Part shown: positions 17,728-27,498 of the stretch, one piece after another
How positions within the stretch are numbered: the stretch's first letter is position 1
Layout of the letters: every line of letters starts with the position of its first letter
Made by a program: the position numbers and the translations under genes
The notes under the pieces: model-generated
Told to the model about the DNA's origin: nothing
Seen by the model: the letters and a program-made list of their open reading frames with translations, nothing else
The model's database searches: none
Assembly (NCBI GenBank): GCA_947503435.1
Contig: CANNDL010000006.1
Coordinates: 124,001-188,000, forward strand
DNA: 64,000 bases
Source of the DNA: an uncultured Kangiella sp.
GTDB taxonomy: Bacteria > Pseudomonadota > Gammaproteobacteria > Enterobacterales > Kangiellaceae
Reading direction: 5' to 3'

Positions 17728-19059
17728 ATGAAAAAAATATTAGTTTTAGGTGCTGGGTTTGTCGCCGAACCATTAGTGGAATATTTAAGTCGTCGAACAG
17801 AGAATTCAATAACTATTGCAAGTTACTTATTGCAAGAAGCGCAAGACTTGGCTACAAAATTTACGCGGGTGAAAGCCATTCAGTTAAACGTTTCAAAACA
17901 AGAAGTGGTGGCTGAAGCCTTGGCTAATTTTGATTTGGTAATCAGTTTAGTGCCTGCTCCGTTTCATCCTACGATCGCCAAGGCGGCGATTGAAGCTAAA
18001 GTATCAATGGTTACTGCGAGCTATGAGTCTGATGAGATGCGCGCTTTGGCTTCGGAAATTAAAGCTGCAGGCATAACCATACTAAATGAAATAGGCTTAG
18101 ATCCAGGCATTGATCACTTGAGTGCCATGCAAATCATTGAAGAAACTCAAGCAAAAGGCGATACCATTAATACATTTGTATCTTGGTGCGGTGGTTTACC
18201 AGCGCCAGAATATAATAACAATCCGTTAGGGTATAAATTTTCTTGGGCACCTAAAGGTGTGTTGATGGCGTTACTGAATGAAGCTAAGTATTTACATGAT
18301 AGTGAAGCTATAACTGTCTCGTCAGAAAAATTAATGGACTGGGCAAAACCCTTGAAAATTTCAGAACTTTCATTAGAAGGCTATCCTAATCGCGAGTCTA
18401 TAAGCTATAAAAATGTTTATGGCATAGAAAATGCAGAATCAATTTTACGAGGCACTTTAAGATATCAAGGTTTCAGTGAAATTATTAAAGGTGCATACCA
18501 ACTAGGTTTACTTTCGATGCAAGAGTTGACAGTAAATAGCCAAACATGGCAAGAATTTATTGTTTCAATCAATGAAGCCGCCGATATTGAACAACTTAAA
18601 GCTAACATTAGTCATAATGCTAGTGATGCACTGCAATGGTTGGGTTGCTTCTCTGACAAACTTATTGCTCCCAAAAACACACCGATCGATATATTTTGTG
18701 AATTATTAATAGAAAAACTACAGTACCTAGAAAACGAAACGGATATGGTCGTTCTTCAACATAAATTTGTTGCGAAAAAGGTAAATGGTGAAGAGTATTT
18801 CATTAGTTCAACCTTGAAAGCGCTTGGAGATGTTGATGGATATTCAGCAATGTCGAAGACAGTAGGTTATCCGGCGGCGATAGCCAGTCAAATGATTTTA
18901 GATGGTATTTATGATTTGAAAGGGCTGAGGTTGCCGGTTACTCAAAATATTTATCAGCCTGTTCTAGAGGCGTTAGAGCAAGAAGGTATTATTTGTGAAG
19001 AGCAATATTATAGCTCTGATGACATTGCCAAGAATCAATTTTTGTCAGAATTAAATTAA
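17728..19059 (+). CDS. Saccharopine dehydrogenase family protein (Lys9-like)
   Basis: A 443-residue NAD(P)-binding oxidoreductase. The Rossmann motif VLGAGFVAEPLVEYLSRR starts at residue 5; NEIGLDPGIDHLSAMQIIEE and FVSWCGGLPAPEYNNNPLGYKFSWAP are signatures of saccharopine reductase/dehydrogenase (glutamate-forming type), which interconverts saccharopine with aminoadipate semialdehyde plus glutamate. In a bacterium this points to lysine catabolism rather than synthesis, as the diaminopimelate route (dapA) is also present. No lysine-ketoglutarate reductase is seen in the window, so the direction is inferred. Confidence 0.87.
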   Translation: MKKILVLGAGFVAEPLVEYLSRRTENSITIASYLLQEAQDLATKFTRVKAIQLNVSKQEVVAEALANFDLVISLVPAPFHPTIAKAAIEAKVSMVTASYESDEMRALASEIKAAGITILNEIGLDPGIDHLSAMQIIEETQAKGDTINTFVSWCGGLPAPEYNNNPLGYKFSWAPKGVLMALLNEAKYLHDSEAITVSSEKLMDWAKPLKISELSLEGYPNRESISYKNVYGIENAESILRGTLRYQGFSEIIKGAYQLGLLSMQELTVNSQTWQEFIVSINEAADIEQLKANISHNASDALQWLGCFSDKLIAPKNTPIDIFCELLIEKLQYLENETDMVVLQHKFVAKKVNGEEYFISSTLKALGDVDGYSAMSKTVGYPAAIASQMILDGIYDLKGLRLPVTQNIYQPVLEALEQEGIICEEQYYSSDDIAKNQFLSELN

Positions 19060-19073
19060 CTCTAAGCAGTAAC

Positions 19074-21158
19074 TTAATTAAGAAGTTGCTGCTTTAGGAA
19101 GAATCCAACTTTTTCGTTTTTATTAGGGTCATTTGCATCTAACCATAAAATAGGCTGCTCGACTAATTGATGGTTTTGTAGCTTAGCTATAAACTTCAAG
19201 TCATCGGTTTCTGAGCTGACAGAAGAAATTAATACTGAAGGATAAGCTTTCGTTTTAATGTTTGAAAGTGGATCGAGTTGTAATAAGTGATCTACGCTTT
19301 TACTCGATGCATCAAAGCTATAAATACGACTCCAATTCATATCTTCGGTACCATCTTTTAGGTTGCTTGCTTTTGCAATCAAGTCAAAATTACCATCTGA
19401 AAATATTGCAGATTTGATGTCACTTTCTGGATGTAAAATATATTGAGCAAAATTAGCGCTATTTTTCTTGTTCGCGTAAATGGCTAATTTTTCTGGGCTT
19501 GTATAATTTTTATCAAATAGCCAATTTTGAGCGGCTATAAGATCTTCGATAACTTTCCCTCGCTTAGTACCAATACCGGCGTAAAACCAGTTATCACCGT
19601 AAATAGCTCCCCCTCGATTATGGACTATGGCTAGAGAGCCGCCGGCTATAACAAACTGATGTAATACCGGATCGAAATTACTATGAAAAATGGTACCGTC
19701 AGCATCATTAGCCAATAAAATAATAGGACTGTTTCTTGTGACCGGAGATTTTGAGATAAGTGTAACCGGGACTCGACTTCCATCTTGACTGCGAAAGAAG
19801 TGTACTTGGCTGTTGAAATCAGGTTGCACAATACCTAATGCTTTCTGTTCTGTCTTAAGTAATTCATTGAAAGAGCTTTGCGACAGGTTGTTCGAATCCT
19901 CAACTATAATGGTTTGAGTGCTACTTAAGATGTTGCTTCGATTGAGTGAAATATTATTAGTATTTTGCCCTAAGTCGGATAGTCGATTCTGCTTTATAGG
20001 CTCTAAGGTAGCAAAATCCATTACCTCGATTAGCTCGTTGTTTTCACCATTAATAGAAGCGCGAATCACTTTATTTTGTGTGTTTTCTTTGTAAAGGAGT
20101 AGCCATTGATTTTTAACGAGAACAGCGTCAGCCAGTAAGTTTTTGTTTTGCGGAATGACTTCCTTCCAGTGTCTTCGGGAAGGGCGGTTTAAATCTAATG
20201 ATATGATGCGATTTTTTGAGGCCGATAAATTGGTTAGAAAATAAAACTTTTCTTTTGTATTGCCTAAATATTGAAAACGAGCATTAATTTTATCGATTAA
20301 CAGAGTGCTTTGTTCATCATTTTTGTTTGCTTTTACCCAAACTTTAGTACCATCTTTAAAGCCATTGTTTTGACTGATTATTGAATAGTTAAAGTCTGTA
20401 GACAATTGTGCTGACAGTGCTTCCGATGAGCTATTTGCTTCTTCGGTTGATTTGTCACTGACTTGTTCAAAAATAGTGGTATCTTGGGTGGCAGAAGAGA
20501 GTAGGCTCGATAATAATATTTTATTCTGATCAGAGTAAATGAATTGGCTGCTATTAACCCATTGTAAGTTTGTTTTATTTCCCAATAAGGGCAGTGGCTT
20601 GTCTAAAAATGATGAGTTTGCAGTGTCGAATATCCGCCATTGGTATTTATTATTAGATGTTTTAATTAGGCAGCCCATGTATCGTGCGTGATTAGAAATA
20701 CGGAATCCCACAATAGATTCATTTTGATAAAGATTAACTGGGTAGTTGTTATTTTTGTTGCTAAGTGTGTTGTATTGAGAAATGCTCCAAGATACTTGGC
20801 TTTGATTATAAGTTTGGACTATAGAGAAAATATAATAACCAAGCTTTTGCCCCCACATATAATTATTTACTGATTCTTGGTTATTCAAGGTGTTTCTAAA
20901 TTCAGAAAATGCACTTTGTTCAAAGTAGCTTTGAGTTAAATTCGATTGTTCTTGTATCCATTCTGCAACTTGTTGATTTTCTCCATCGCTAAGCCAATGA
21001 TAATTGTCGGATATGCTCACACCATGGAAATCATAGGTGTAGGGTTGTATTGGATTTTTAGGATTAATAATAGGTTGAGGAGTTTCTTGCTTGCTATCGG
21101 AGCAGCTGCTAAGAATACTAATAATGATAATAATTGAATAGAATCTATACTTAATCAT
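19074..21158 (-). CDS. S9A (prolyl oligopeptidase)-like lipoprotein, predicted catalytically dead
   Basis: The product is 694 residues from the ATG at 21158, which gives a lipoprotein signal MIKYRFYSIIIIISILSSC; ATG 21185 and TTG 21197 upstream are less likely. The N-terminal YTYDFHGVSISDNYHWLSD is the S9A prolyl oligopeptidase hallmark, followed by a beta-propeller-like region and an alpha/beta-hydrolase domain. That domain keeps HNRGGAIYGDNWFYAG and TSPEKLAIYA, but where active enzymes have GGSNGG it reads NKKNSANF, so the nucleophile serine is missing. The usual Asp and His loops near the C-terminus (LISSVSSETDD and LDANDPNKNEK) also lack the motif and the histidine. A binding or scaffold role is likely. 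No frameshift is seen, so it is not an obvious pseudogene. Confidence 0.8.
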   Translation of the reverse strand: MIKYRFYSIIIIISILSSCSDSKQETPQPIINPKNPIQPYTYDFHGVSISDNYHWLSDGENQQVAEWIQEQSNLTQSYFEQSAFSEFRNTLNNQESVNNYMWGQKLGYYIFSIVQTYNQSQVSWSISQYNTLSNKNNNYPVNLYQNESIVGFRISNHARYMGCLIKTSNNKYQWRIFDTANSSFLDKPLPLLGNKTNLQWVNSSQFIYSDQNKILLSSLLSSATQDTTIFEQVSDKSTEEANSSSEALSAQLSTDFNYSIISQNNGFKDGTKVWVKANKNDEQSTLLIDKINARFQYLGNTKEKFYFLTNLSASKNRIISLDLNRPSRRHWKEVIPQNKNLLADAVLVKNQWLLLYKENTQNKVIRASINGENNELIEVMDFATLEPIKQNRLSDLGQNTNNISLNRSNILSSTQTIIVEDSNNLSQSSFNELLKTEQKALGIVQPDFNSQVHFFRSQDGSRVPVTLISKSPVTRNSPIILLANDADGTIFHSNFDPVLHQFVIAGGSLAIVHNRGGAIYGDNWFYAGIGTKRGKVIEDLIAAQNWLFDKNYTSPEKLAIYANKKNSANFAQYILHPESDIKSAIFSDGNFDLIAKASNLKDGTEDMNWSRIYSFDASSKSVDHLLQLDPLSNIKTKAYPSVLISSVSSETDDLKFIAKLQNHQLVEQPILWLDANDPNKNEKVGFFLKQQLLN

Positions 21159-21264
21159 TGTCTGACGCGAATCATCTGTGTTCATCGATTGTAGCAACTG
21201 TTACTTGCAATGCAAAAATACTTTGATCTTAATTTTATTACTCAAAATAATCCTCAGTTTTCGC

Positions 21265-21270
21265 TATAAT
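21265..21270 (+). promoter_or_regulatory. Possible -10 box of nadA
   Basis: TATAAT lies 30 bases upstream of the nadA ATG, at the downstream end of the gap from the divergent S9-like gene. No good -35 is visible at 16-18 bases, so the call rests on the -10 match and position. Confidence 0.35.
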
Positions 21271-21300
21271 TATATAAATCGCGCTTTATTGAGAATCTAG

Positions 21301-22335
21301 ATGACTCGACACATACCTTTACCTGTAGAAATAGAAATTCCCTTTCCAAAGCCGCCGAAGGTTTTAAGTGAATCTGAGCAACAGTTTCATAAAGATAAAA
21401 TCAAAACATTATTACAACAGCATAATGCCGTATTAATTGCCCATTACTATACCGATCCTGAAATTCAAGCATTAGCAGAAGAAACCGGTGGTTTTGTTGG
21501 CGATTCTCTTGAAATGGCTAAGTTTGGTGCTAATCATTCTGCTGATACATTGATTATTGCAGGTGTTAAGTTTATGGGCGAAACGGCCAAAATATTAGGG
21601 CCTGAGAAAAGAGTGCTGATGCCAACGCTGGAGGCGACATGTTCGCTTGATTTGGGCTGTCCGATCGAGCCTTTTAGTGAATTTTGCGATCAACATCCGG
21701 ATAGAACCGTAGTAGTTTATGCCAACACGTCTGCAGCAGTAAAAGCAAAAGCTGACTGGGTGGTAACTTCTAGTATTGCAGTAGAAGTGATTGAGCATAT
21801 ACAAGATCTAGGTCAAAAGATTATTTGGGGACCAGATAAACACTTGGGTGGTTATATACAAGAAAAAACGGGGGCGGATATGCTGTTATGGCAAGGTGCT
21901 TGTATTGTCCATGATGAGTTTAAGTTCCAAGGACTAGAAAATGCCATGGCTCTATATCCAGAAGCTGCAATTTTGGTTCATCCTGAGTCGCCTAAGAAAG
22001 TAGTAGAATTAGCTGATGTGGTTGGTTCCACATCTCAATTAATCAAAGCAGCTCAATCACTACCTCAAAAGCAAATGATTGTTGCTACCGACAAAGGTAT
22101 ATTTTATAAAATGCAGCAAGCAGCACCGGATAAAGAGCTAATTATAGCTCCTACTGCGGGTGAGGGTGCAACTTGTAAAAGCTGTGCACATTGTCCTTGG
22201 ATGAAAATGAATGCGCTACACTCTTTGTCAAATGTGTTCGATAGAACTGATAATGAAATACTTGTAGAAAATAACTTAGTGAAAGAGGCATTAAAACCTC
22301 TGACAAAAATGGTTAATTTTGTTAATCAGAATTAA
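21301..22335 (+). CDS. nadA: Quinolinate synthase A
   Basis: A 344-residue iron-sulfur enzyme that joins iminoaspartate and dihydroxyacetone phosphate to quinolinate in NAD synthesis. The family motifs [30 protein letters not shown] and HPESP are present, and the [4Fe-4S] cysteines are available in [24 protein letters not shown] and [15 protein letters not shown]. Length equals the usual 340-350. nadB and nadC are not in the window. It is followed 96 bases later by PilZ-like paralogue B. Confidence 0.96.
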   Translation: MTRHIPLPVEIEIPFPKPPKVLSESEQQFHKDKIKTLLQQHNAVLIAHYYTDPEIQALAEETGGFVGDSLEMAKFGANHSADTLIIAGVKFMGETAKILGPEKRVLMPTLEATCSLDLGCPIEPFSEFCDQHPDRTVVVYANTSAAVKAKADWVVTSSIAVEVIEHIQDLGQKIIWGPDKHLGGYIQEKTGADMLLWQGACIVHDEFKFQGLENAMALYPEAAILVHPESPKKVVELADVVGSTSQLIKAAQSLPQKQMIVATDKGIFYKMQQAAPDKELIIAPTAGEGATCKSCAHCPWMKMNALHSLSNVFDRTDNEILVENNLVKEALKPLTKMVNFVNQN

Positions 22336-22431
22336 GCCTTGTAGATTGGCAAAAAAATGTTAATCTTTACAGTGAGTTAGAAGAGTTACTATAAAAGTGA
22401 CCAATGATTTTACTATAGCTGAAAATAAAAT

Positions 22432-23991
22432 ATGGATGACCCTCTGAATTTAAGTTTTCCTGAGCTGTTAGAGGGGCAGGAGTTTTTAACTGAAACGGAT
22501 CCTAACCAGTTAAAGCAACTGCTCGATGATGACGGTTCTAGCGATCTTGAAAAAGAAATTCAGCGATTTACGCAAATTGTATTTGATTTAAATCGTTGCC
22601 CACAGTCACTGGCGGAAAATGAAGCCAATCTGAAGCTTTTACATCAAAAGTATTCTGGCTTAAACGATTCGTTGCGCGATTATTCTTTAGATGCAGTGAA
22701 TAAGTCTAAAAGTACCGATGAGCTGATGCACCAGCTAACCCTTGAAATGAGCTTTGCATTCAAAGCTTATTTAAATCAATTGCTTGAAAATGATAAGTGG
22801 ACGTTTAGATTGACTAAAAAGGCGGCATTTGCTGCTAATTATGCCATTCATTACTTAACGTTACTAAAAACAGAGTACTACTCGCTTGATAAATCCTTAC
22901 CCAGTTACTTATGGCGAGAGTTGAATCAATTATATCTCTATGCGGAATCGAATAAACTACTTAAAACTAAAGTAAAGGATGCAGCCAGTACTAAAATTGC
23001 TGTAAGTAGTCTTATTGTTACTAGTTACGTTAGAGCCTGCTTGCTATCGGCAATAACACCTTATGCTCTTTCTCGTGAGGAATTATGGAATCTATTTCAT
23101 TACTTAGGCGAAAGTTCTAAACGAGTCTCCATTACTGCTGATGCTGAAGTTACTAAAGAAGCTCATTGCTTTAGAGTGGATATGGGGCTGTCGCAAAGAC
23201 CAACACTGATCCGAGAACAATTAGAGCATAAAGACAGTTTTCGCTATATAAACATTGAGGCCTTTACCCATTTCATAAATCAAGAATTAAGTGCCTTTGC
23301 TTCAGGTAATAAGTTACAACTTGAATTTTTGTCATACAGCGACAACTTATTACATGAAAAGCTATTACAAAATATGTACCGATATTCAGTGCAATATATT
23401 TCCCGTGAAAGTGATCGTTATCCTATTGAAGTCGAAGCAAAAGTTGTTTGGGGACTTCCAGAAATCTTAAAGTTGCTGCAAAGTGAAGTTGATATCGCTT
23501 CATACCAGCCAACAAATGAGTTCATAGAGTCTTTTGGTCAAGACCAATTTAAACTCCCTCTGATTTGGCAGACAGTTAATGAAAGTCAGGGCGGCGCCTG
23601 TATCCAAGAGCAGCAGCATCGTAATTTAAAGATATCAGAATCAACCCCGTTGTTGATTTCTAAGCATTTGCCTAATCAGCAAGGGAAGTGGCAGTTAGCT
23701 ATTTCTAGATGGCACAAAGTAGAAGCCAACAGTAATCTACTTGGGATCAGGTATATAAAGGGGGCCATGCAGATCACTAAGATTGCAAATAATGGTGATG
23801 AGCAAATGGTGTGTATTGGTCCTGATAATCGCGGTAAGCATTTTTTACTTGCGCCTAAAGGCTATTTGCAAGGTGCTAAGAATTTAGCTTTAGAAATTTC
23901 AAACGCTAAAATTCTTGCGCACTGCAATGGATTCTTTCCGTGTGCAGGGGCTGATTTAGTGCAAATTGAACTGAGTAAAAAATCCCTATAA
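22432..23991 (+). CDS. Unrecognised 519-residue protein with PilZ-like C-terminal domain (paralogue B)
   Basis: This is a clear paralogue of the protein at 3200-4774. It shares the N-terminal LSFPELLEGQEFLTETDPNQ, the helical block SYLWRELNQLYLYAES, the SDRYPIEVEAKVVWGL block, and the C-terminal WQTVNESQGGACIQ (about residues 376-389) and WQLAISRWHK. As in the paralogue, the C-terminal ~140 residues are beta-rich and recall a PilZ domain, with no firm RxxxR motif. No signal peptide or membrane segment. It lies between nadA and the 4.5S RNA gene. The function is unknown; the helical part may be a dimerisation or input module. Confidence 0.6.
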   Translation: MDDPLNLSFPELLEGQEFLTETDPNQLKQLLDDDGSSDLEKEIQRFTQIVFDLNRCPQSLAENEANLKLLHQKYSGLNDSLRDYSLDAVNKSKSTDELMHQLTLEMSFAFKAYLNQLLENDKWTFRLTKKAAFAANYAIHYLTLLKTEYYSLDKSLPSYLWRELNQLYLYAESNKLLKTKVKDAASTKIAVSSLIVTSYVRACLLSAITPYALSREELWNLFHYLGESSKRVSITADAEVTKEAHCFRVDMGLSQRPTLIREQLEHKDSFRYINIEAFTHFINQELSAFASGNKLQLEFLSYSDNLLHEKLLQNMYRYSVQYISRESDRYPIEVEAKVVWGLPEILKLLQSEVDIASYQPTNEFIESFGQDQFKLPLIWQTVNESQGGACIQEQQHRNLKISESTPLLISKHLPNQQGKWQLAISRWHKVEANSNLLGIRYIKGAMQITKIANNGDEQMVCIGPDNRGKHFLLAPKGYLQGAKNLALEISNAKILAHCNGFFPCAGADLVQIELSKKSL

Positions 23992-24041
23992 ATTGTTAAT
24001 CAACTCTTTATTATTGCTTCAGATTGTCGGATAATGCCCGC

Positions 24042-24145
<104 letters not shown>

Positions 24146-24277
24146 TTTTAATTCCAAAGTAAATTCTAAAGTTATTTCTGATTTCCTAATAAAACTGTCT
24201 TACGTCGCTTTAATCCTATCAGTGAAGTATGGTAAAGTTTGCCCATCAAAAAATGATTCCAATCCCAGAATAACAAT

Positions 24278-26431
24278 ATGAGCTATCAAGTGCTTGCCCG
24301 TAAGTGGCGGCCAAAGAACTTTGAAGAATTACAAGGCCAAGAGCATGTTAGTCGCGCGTTAATCAACGCCATTGAGACTGAAAGGCTTCATCATGCCTAT
24401 CTTTTCACGGGCACGCGGGGCGTTGGTAAAACCACTATTGCTCGAATTTTATCGAAATGTTTGAATTGTGAAACTAATGGCCTAACCGCTAACCCTTGCG
24501 GAGAATGTAGCTCTTGTGTCGAAATAGATGAGGGGCGATTTGTTGACTTAATCGAAGTGGATGCTGCATCGCGCACTAAAGTTGATGACACACGCGAGTT
24601 GCTTGATAACGTCCAATATAGACCCACTCGAGGTCGTTATAAGGTTTATCTGATTGACGAAGTACATATGCTGTCAAATAGCTCATTTAATGCGCTATTA
24701 AAAACCTTGGAAGAGCCACCAGAGCACGTTGTATTTTTATTAGCGACCACAGACCCGCAAAAACTTCCTGTGACAGTTCTTTCCCGTTGCCTTCAATTCC
24801 ATTTGAAGCATATGGATGAAGAAACAATTAGTCAGCATTTGAATTTCATCCTTTCGCAAGAATCTATTCAGTTTGAATCAATGGCTTTGAGTTTAATTGC
24901 TCAATCTGCCGAAGGTAGTATGCGTGACGCCTTAAGTTTATTGGACCAAGCCATAGCTTTTGGTCAAGGCCAAGTAAACGAAAGTGATATTCGCACTATG
25001 CTAGGTACGATCGATCATCAGTTTATTGAAAAGCTTTTAGAGTCCCTAGAGTTGAAAGATTCTAAAATGGCCATCGAAACTATTTCTGAGATGAGCAATT
25101 ATCCAGTGGACTTTGCGGATGCTCTTAAAGAATTATTAAGTCGAATCCACCAAACCGCAATATTCCAAGCTACTGGAGTGCTGCTAGACTCAGCCGCTAG
25201 TTATGTAGAGAGATTCGCAGAATCAATCAGCACTCAAGATCTGCAAATGTACTATCAATTAGGTTTGCATGCTCGCCGAGACTTAGTGTGGGCCGCAACG
25301 CCTAAGCAAGGCCTAGAGATGGCCTTATTAAGAATGTTGGCCTTTAAAATCGATAATGCAGTCGGTCCAACGGTAAAAAAAAAGCCTGAAATAAAAGAAA
25401 TCCCAACAAAAGGGGCTCCACAAATAGAGCCTGTTGTAGAAACTCAAAAAAAAACAGACGGACATGAGAAAGTTCGTCACCTAAGCGATGAGACCAACAA
25501 GTCGCAAGCAGTATCGTTAACTGAGCAACCTAAGGCTGAACAATTCAGCCATGACTATTCGGATTACCATTGGGGGGAAGAAGCTCCTGAACAAGAATCA
25601 CAAGATGATCCTGAGACAGCTGAAATAGTTAAGTCAAAAGCAAACCAGGTCTCAGCAGCAGAGCCTGATAAGGAAACGACTATAGAAGCAGCTCCTAGCT
25701 CCAATCTTAATCGAGATCCCGTTGCAAGCTTGCACGCTGCATTAGGTCTCACACAAACTACAGAAGCCCTTGAAACCTCATCAAGAAAAGCACCTAAGCA
25801 AAGTGTTCAATCATTTAATAAATCGATAGAAGACGAGTTAGAAGAAACCACGAAAAAACCACAAAGTTTGCAAGCTCCTGAAACCGAAGGGCAGGAAGCG
25901 GATGATGAGATTGAAAGCGACTTTGCGGGTTCTTTAATGAATAACTTATTAAATTCAAACTCAGATACACCCCTACCAGAAATATTAGCCCCCCAAAATG
26001 AAATCCAAAAAATGGAAAAGTTGGAAGTACCATTGTATGACATTGCATCAACGGATGATGAATGGGCTAATTTAGTGGTAAAATTAGGCTTAGTTGGAAC
26101 CTTAGAGCAAATTGTTTATGCCAGTTTGTTAGATTGGATAGCTGAAGACAAAGCAAGCTTGAAAGTTAATCCAAGAATGGACTTAATCTGCACGGATAGT
26201 GCTAAAGCTGGAATTGAAGAAGCTTTAATTAAACATTTTGAACGACGAATTCATTTTGAATGGTCATTTGAAGAAGGTGATAGAGAAACGCCTGCTATGA
26301 TTTTTGAACGGTTAGCCAAAGATAAACACAGAAAGGCTTGTGAAACTCTTATTGCGCACCCATTTAGTCAGGAGTTGATTGAAAACTTTGACGCTCAATT
26401 GAAAACAGATTCGGTTGAGTATTTACATTAA
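24278..26431 (+). CDS. dnaX: DNA polymerase III subunit tau (and probably gamma)
   Basis: A 717-residue clamp-loader ATPase. Domain I has Walker [13 protein letters not shown], the zinc module cysteines [20 protein letters not shown], Walker [11 protein letters not shown] and the SRC arginine finger in [10 protein letters not shown]; domain III ends near residue 355. A charged, low-complexity linker (about 360-590) leads to a C-terminal domain that in E. coli binds DnaB and the polymerase alpha subunit. Two runs of nine A lie at codons 366-369 and 390-392; a -1 shift at the first ends translation after one more codon, giving a ~370-residue gamma-like product. ybaB and recR follow in the same direction. 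Confidence 0.96.
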   Translation: MSYQVLARKWRPKNFEELQGQEHVSRALINAIETERLHHAYLFTGTRGVGKTTIARILSKCLNCETNGLTANPCGECSSCVEIDEGRFVDLIEVDAASRTKVDDTRELLDNVQYRPTRGRYKVYLIDEVHMLSNSSFNALLKTLEEPPEHVVFLLATTDPQKLPVTVLSRCLQFHLKHMDEETISQHLNFILSQESIQFESMALSLIAQSAEGSMRDALSLLDQAIAFGQGQVNESDIRTMLGTIDHQFIEKLLESLELKDSKMAIETISEMSNYPVDFADALKELLSRIHQTAIFQATGVLLDSAASYVERFAESISTQDLQMYYQLGLHARRDLVWAATPKQGLEMALLRMLAFKIDNAVGPTVKKKPEIKEIPTKGAPQIEPVVETQKKTDGHEKVRHLSDETNKSQAVSLTEQPKAEQFSHDYSDYHWGEEAPEQESQDDPETAEIVKSKANQVSAAEPDKETTIEAAPSSNLNRDPVASLHAALGLTQTTEALETSSRKAPKQSVQSFNKSIEDELEETTKKPQSLQAPETEGQEADDEIESDFAGSLMNNLLNSNSDTPLPEILAPQNEIQKMEKLEVPLYDIASTDDEWANLVVKLGLVGTLEQIVYASLLDWIAEDKASLKVNPRMDLICTDSAKAGIEEALIKHFERRIHFEWSFEEGDRETPAMIFERLAKDKHRKACETLIAHPFSQELIENFDAQLKTDSVEYLH
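25375..25390 (+). other. Probable -1 frameshift/slippage site in dnaX
   Basis: The reading frame is GTA AAA AAA AAG CCT GAA, an A9 run ending in the in-phase heptamer A AAA AAG used by E. coli dnaX. After a -1 slip the next codons are GCC TGA, so translation stops at once after Lys369-Ala370. A second A9 run at 25446-25454 (CAA AAA AAA ACA) leads in the -1 frame to AAC AGA CGG ACA TGA. A9 runs also allow transcriptional slippage, as in Thermus dnaX. No strong stem is placed right after the site. Confidence 0.7.
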
Positions 26432-26454
26432 ATTATTTAAACAGAGGTAACCCC

Positions 26455-26784
26455 ATGTTTGGTAAAGGTGGTTTGGGCGGAATGATGAAGCAGGCCCAAC
26501 AAATGCAAGAAAAAATGCAAAAAGTACAAGAAGAAATCGCAAGTATGGAAGTTGAAGCGGATGCTGGGGCAGGTATGGTCAAAGTGACTATGACTGGTCG
26601 TCATGACATTAAAAGAATTGAAATCGATCCGAGTCTAATGGAAGACGATAAAGAATTGTTGGAAGATCTGATCGCAGCGGCGGTAAATGCGGCGGTTAGA
26701 AAAGTAGAACAAACCTCTCAGGAGCGCATGGCCGAAGTCACTAAGGGTATGAACTTACCACCTGGCATGAATTTGCCTTTCTAG
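26455..26784 (+). CDS. ybaB: YbaB/EbfC nucleoid-associated protein
   Basis: A 109-residue small DNA-binding protein that forms dimers and coats or bends DNA. The sequence shows the family start [20 protein letters not shown], the central [19 protein letters not shown], and a glycine/proline-rich end [20 protein letters not shown] lies before the ATG. It sits between dnaX and recR, its standard position, 23 bases after dnaX and 11 before recR, so the three are one operon. Confidence 0.96.
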   Translation: MFGKGGLGGMMKQAQQMQEKMQKVQEEIASMEVEADAGAGMVKVTMTGRHDIKRIEIDPSLMEDDKELLEDLIAAAVNAAVRKVEQTSQERMAEVTKGMNLPPGMNLPF

Positions 26785-26795
26785 GCAATCGTTAG

Positions 26796-27395
26796 ATGCA
26801 GTCTCCTATCATAAAAAAATTGATTGATGCCTTTTGTTGCTTGCCTGGAGTAGGGCCAAAGTCAGCCCAACGAATGGCTTACCATCTTTTAGAGAGGAAT
26901 AGAGAAGCGGCGCTTACTCTTTCGGAAACTATCTCTAAAGCGGTTAATAATGTAAATCATTGCATACGATGCCGAGACTTTACTGAAAATAAGGTTTGTG
27001 GCATATGTTTGTCAGAAAACCGAGATAATTCAATGGTTTGTGTCGTTGAATCCCCGGTTGATGTATATGCGATCGAGGCCACCGCTAGCTTTAAAGGCAA
27101 GTATTTTGTGTTAATGGGTCACTTGTCTCCTTTAGATGGTGTTGGCCCTGAAGATATTGGGCTAGATGAATTAAAGCAATTGGTGGCGGCTGAAAATCCT
27201 ACGGAATTAATTCTTGCTACCAATGCTACAGTAGAAGGTGAAGCTACCGCTCATTTCATTGCAGAAATGTTTAAAAACAAAGAGTTACGTATTTCAAGAC
27301 TAGCATCAGGCGTACCGATCGGTGGTGAGCTAGAGTACCTAGATGGCGGTACTTTGATGCAATCTCTTTCCGATAGGCGCACCTATCAAATATAA
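26796..27395 (+). CDS. recR: Recombination mediator protein RecR
   Basis: A 199-residue RecFOR-pathway protein that helps load RecA at gaps. It has the helix-hairpin-helix LPGVGPKSAQRMAYHLL (residues 16-32), the zinc finger CIRCRDFTENKVCGIC (four cysteines), and a Toprim domain with VVESPVDVYAIE, and the C-terminal GVPIGGELEYLDGGTL. Length matches E. coli RecR (201). No terminator is visible after the stop before the S41 gene. Confidence 0.96.
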   Translation: MQSPIIKKLIDAFCCLPGVGPKSAQRMAYHLLERNREAALTLSETISKAVNNVNHCIRCRDFTENKVCGICLSENRDNSMVCVVESPVDVYAIEATASFKGKYFVLMGHLSPLDGVGPEDIGLDELKQLVAAENPTELILATNATVEGEATAHFIAEMFKNKELRISRLASGVPIGGELEYLDGGTLMQSLSDRRTYQI

Positions 27396-27498
27396 AATTG
27401 TATAAAAATTGGACAGTTTGAGTGGTTTATTCTGTCTACATTTTGTAGAATCCAGATAATTTAAATTTAAATGAGTAAGACTAGGGTAGAGTCACTAT

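Noticed and set aside
25414-25431. GGCTC/GAGCC stem downstream of the first dnaX slippery site
   Set aside because: It begins 29 bases after the heptamer, too far for a usual frameshift-stimulating stem, and has only five pairs.
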